Assembly (NCBI GenBank): GCA_017560705.1 | Contig: JAFZEK010000141.1 | Location: forward strand, 1 to 6,761 | From: Bacteroidales bacterium | GTDB lineage: Bacteria > Bacteroidota > Bacteroidia > Bacteroidales > P3 | Direction of reading: 5' to 3' | DNA: 6,761 nt | In this document: piece by piece, positions 6,177-6,761 of the stretch | How positions within the stretch are numbered: the first letter of the stretch is position 1 | Layout of the letters: every line of letters starts with the position of its first letter | Made by a program: the position numbers and the translations under genes | Notes under the pieces: model-generated | What the model was told of the DNA's origin: nothing | The model's input: only the letters and a program-made list of their open reading frames with translations | Databases searched by the model: none

Positions 6177-6761
6177 TTAGTCTTCATTTTCTTTCCAGCC
6201 TTGAGCTCTAAGTTGAATAGTAGTGTTTTGTGGTGTTACCATATTTATCCCAGAGTTCTTGTCTGTTATGTGTCCTATAATATGAATCTCTTTACTGTCT
6301 TTGATTTTTTCATAGTCAGATTGTTTAATAGTGAATAGCAGTTCATAATCTTCTCCTCCATTTAGTGCATTGGAAACTGGAAGCATTTCTCCGAATTGGC
6401 TACAAACCATAGTAGTAGCATAATCTATAGGAATTTTCTCTTCATATACTTCGCATCCTACGTTAGAAGCTTTGCATATTTGCATCATATCTGATGCTAA
6501 TCCGTCTGATACATCAATCATAGACGTTGGAACAATGTTTTTTTCGGCTAAGAATTTTATAATATCTAGTCGTGGTTCTGGTTTTAAATAACGTTCTAGT
6601 ACGTAGTCATAAGATGCTAAATCAGGTTGGTAGTTAGGATTGGCTTTGTATGTAACTTTTTCTCTTTCTAATATGAGTAATCCTGAATAAGCAGAACCTA
6701 AATCGCCGCTGACACATATAAGGTCGTGGATATTGGCACCATTTCGATATGTTATTTTGTC
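6177..6761 (-). CDS. thiL: Thiamine-monophosphate kinase ThiL, C-terminal part
   Basis: The gene is cut by the right edge; 194 codons are visible before TAA at 6179-6177. The frame is open to base 6761, so the ATG at 6521 is internal. ThiL is a cytoplasmic enzyme that uses ATP to phosphorylate thiamine monophosphate to thiamine diphosphate, the last step of the pathway. Visible hallmarks: ICVSGDLG-AY near the start of the fragment, KPEPRLDI, PTSMIDVSDGLASD (fragment residues 78-91), GCEVYEEKIPID, and ALNGGEDYELLFT (132-144), followed by HIIGHIT and an AQGW C-terminus. This matches the AIR-synthase-like fold of ThiL and its Bacteroidota versions. The N-terminal half with the first metal-binding aspartates is missing. 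It converges on the ribosomal operon and is probably unrelated to it functionally. Confidence 0.95.
   Translation of the reverse strand, partial: DKITYRNGANIHDLICVSGDLGSAYSGLLILEREKVTYKANPNYQPDLASYDYVLERYLKPEPRLDIIKFLAEKNIVPTSMIDVSDGLASDMMQICKASNVGCEVYEEKIPIDYATTMVCSQFGEMLPVSNALNGGEDYELLFTIKQSDYEKIKDSKEIHIIGHITDKNSGINMVTPQNTTIQLRAQGWKENED

Overview
The window looks like a chromosomal segment of a low-GC member of the Bacteroidota, most likely the order Bacteroidales. Four things point there: promoter-like TAnnTTTG elements, A-rich translation starts mostly without Shine-Dalgarno sequences, a short-chain-type threonine dehydrogenase, and Bacteroidota-style ThrRS, IF3 and ThiL sequences. The family cannot be fixed from this window alone. 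I see no mobile element, tRNA, rRNA or CRISPR array.

Layout. The left edge (2-259, +) carries the C-terminus of a short-chain-type L-threonine 3-dehydrogenase, closed by a strong hairpin terminator (283-326). Its symmetry lets it also serve the gene converging from the right. That gene (387-2111, -) encodes a secreted peptide-N-glycosidase F-like protein with an extra N-terminal domain. A 360-base divergent intergenic region (2112-2471) holds one Bacteroidota-type promoter candidate in each direction.

The centre and right form a co-directional translation operon: thrS (2472-4403), infC (4462-5028), rpmI (5076-5270), rplT (5367-5714) and rplS (5752-6105). It ends at a second bidirectional hairpin terminator (6136-6174). 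ThrRS charges tRNA-Thr, IF3 checks the start codon during initiation, and L35, L20 and L19 are 50S proteins, so the operon links aminoacylation, initiation and ribosome assembly. thrS-infC-rpmI-rplT is a classical order; rplS as the fifth gene is less usual. The right edge (6177-6761, -) is the C-terminal part of thiamine-monophosphate kinase ThiL, which converges on the operon.

Most worth a second look: infC very probably starts at a rare ATA codon behind a good Shine-Dalgarno, which fits IF3 self-regulation. The 95-base rpmI-rplT spacer can form several mutually exclusive helices and contains an orphan SD with a 9-codon mini-frame. The PNGase F-like protein has an added N-terminal domain, an insertion in its first catalytic domain, and uneven base composition. 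I found no clearly new multi-gene system; most of the window is core genome.
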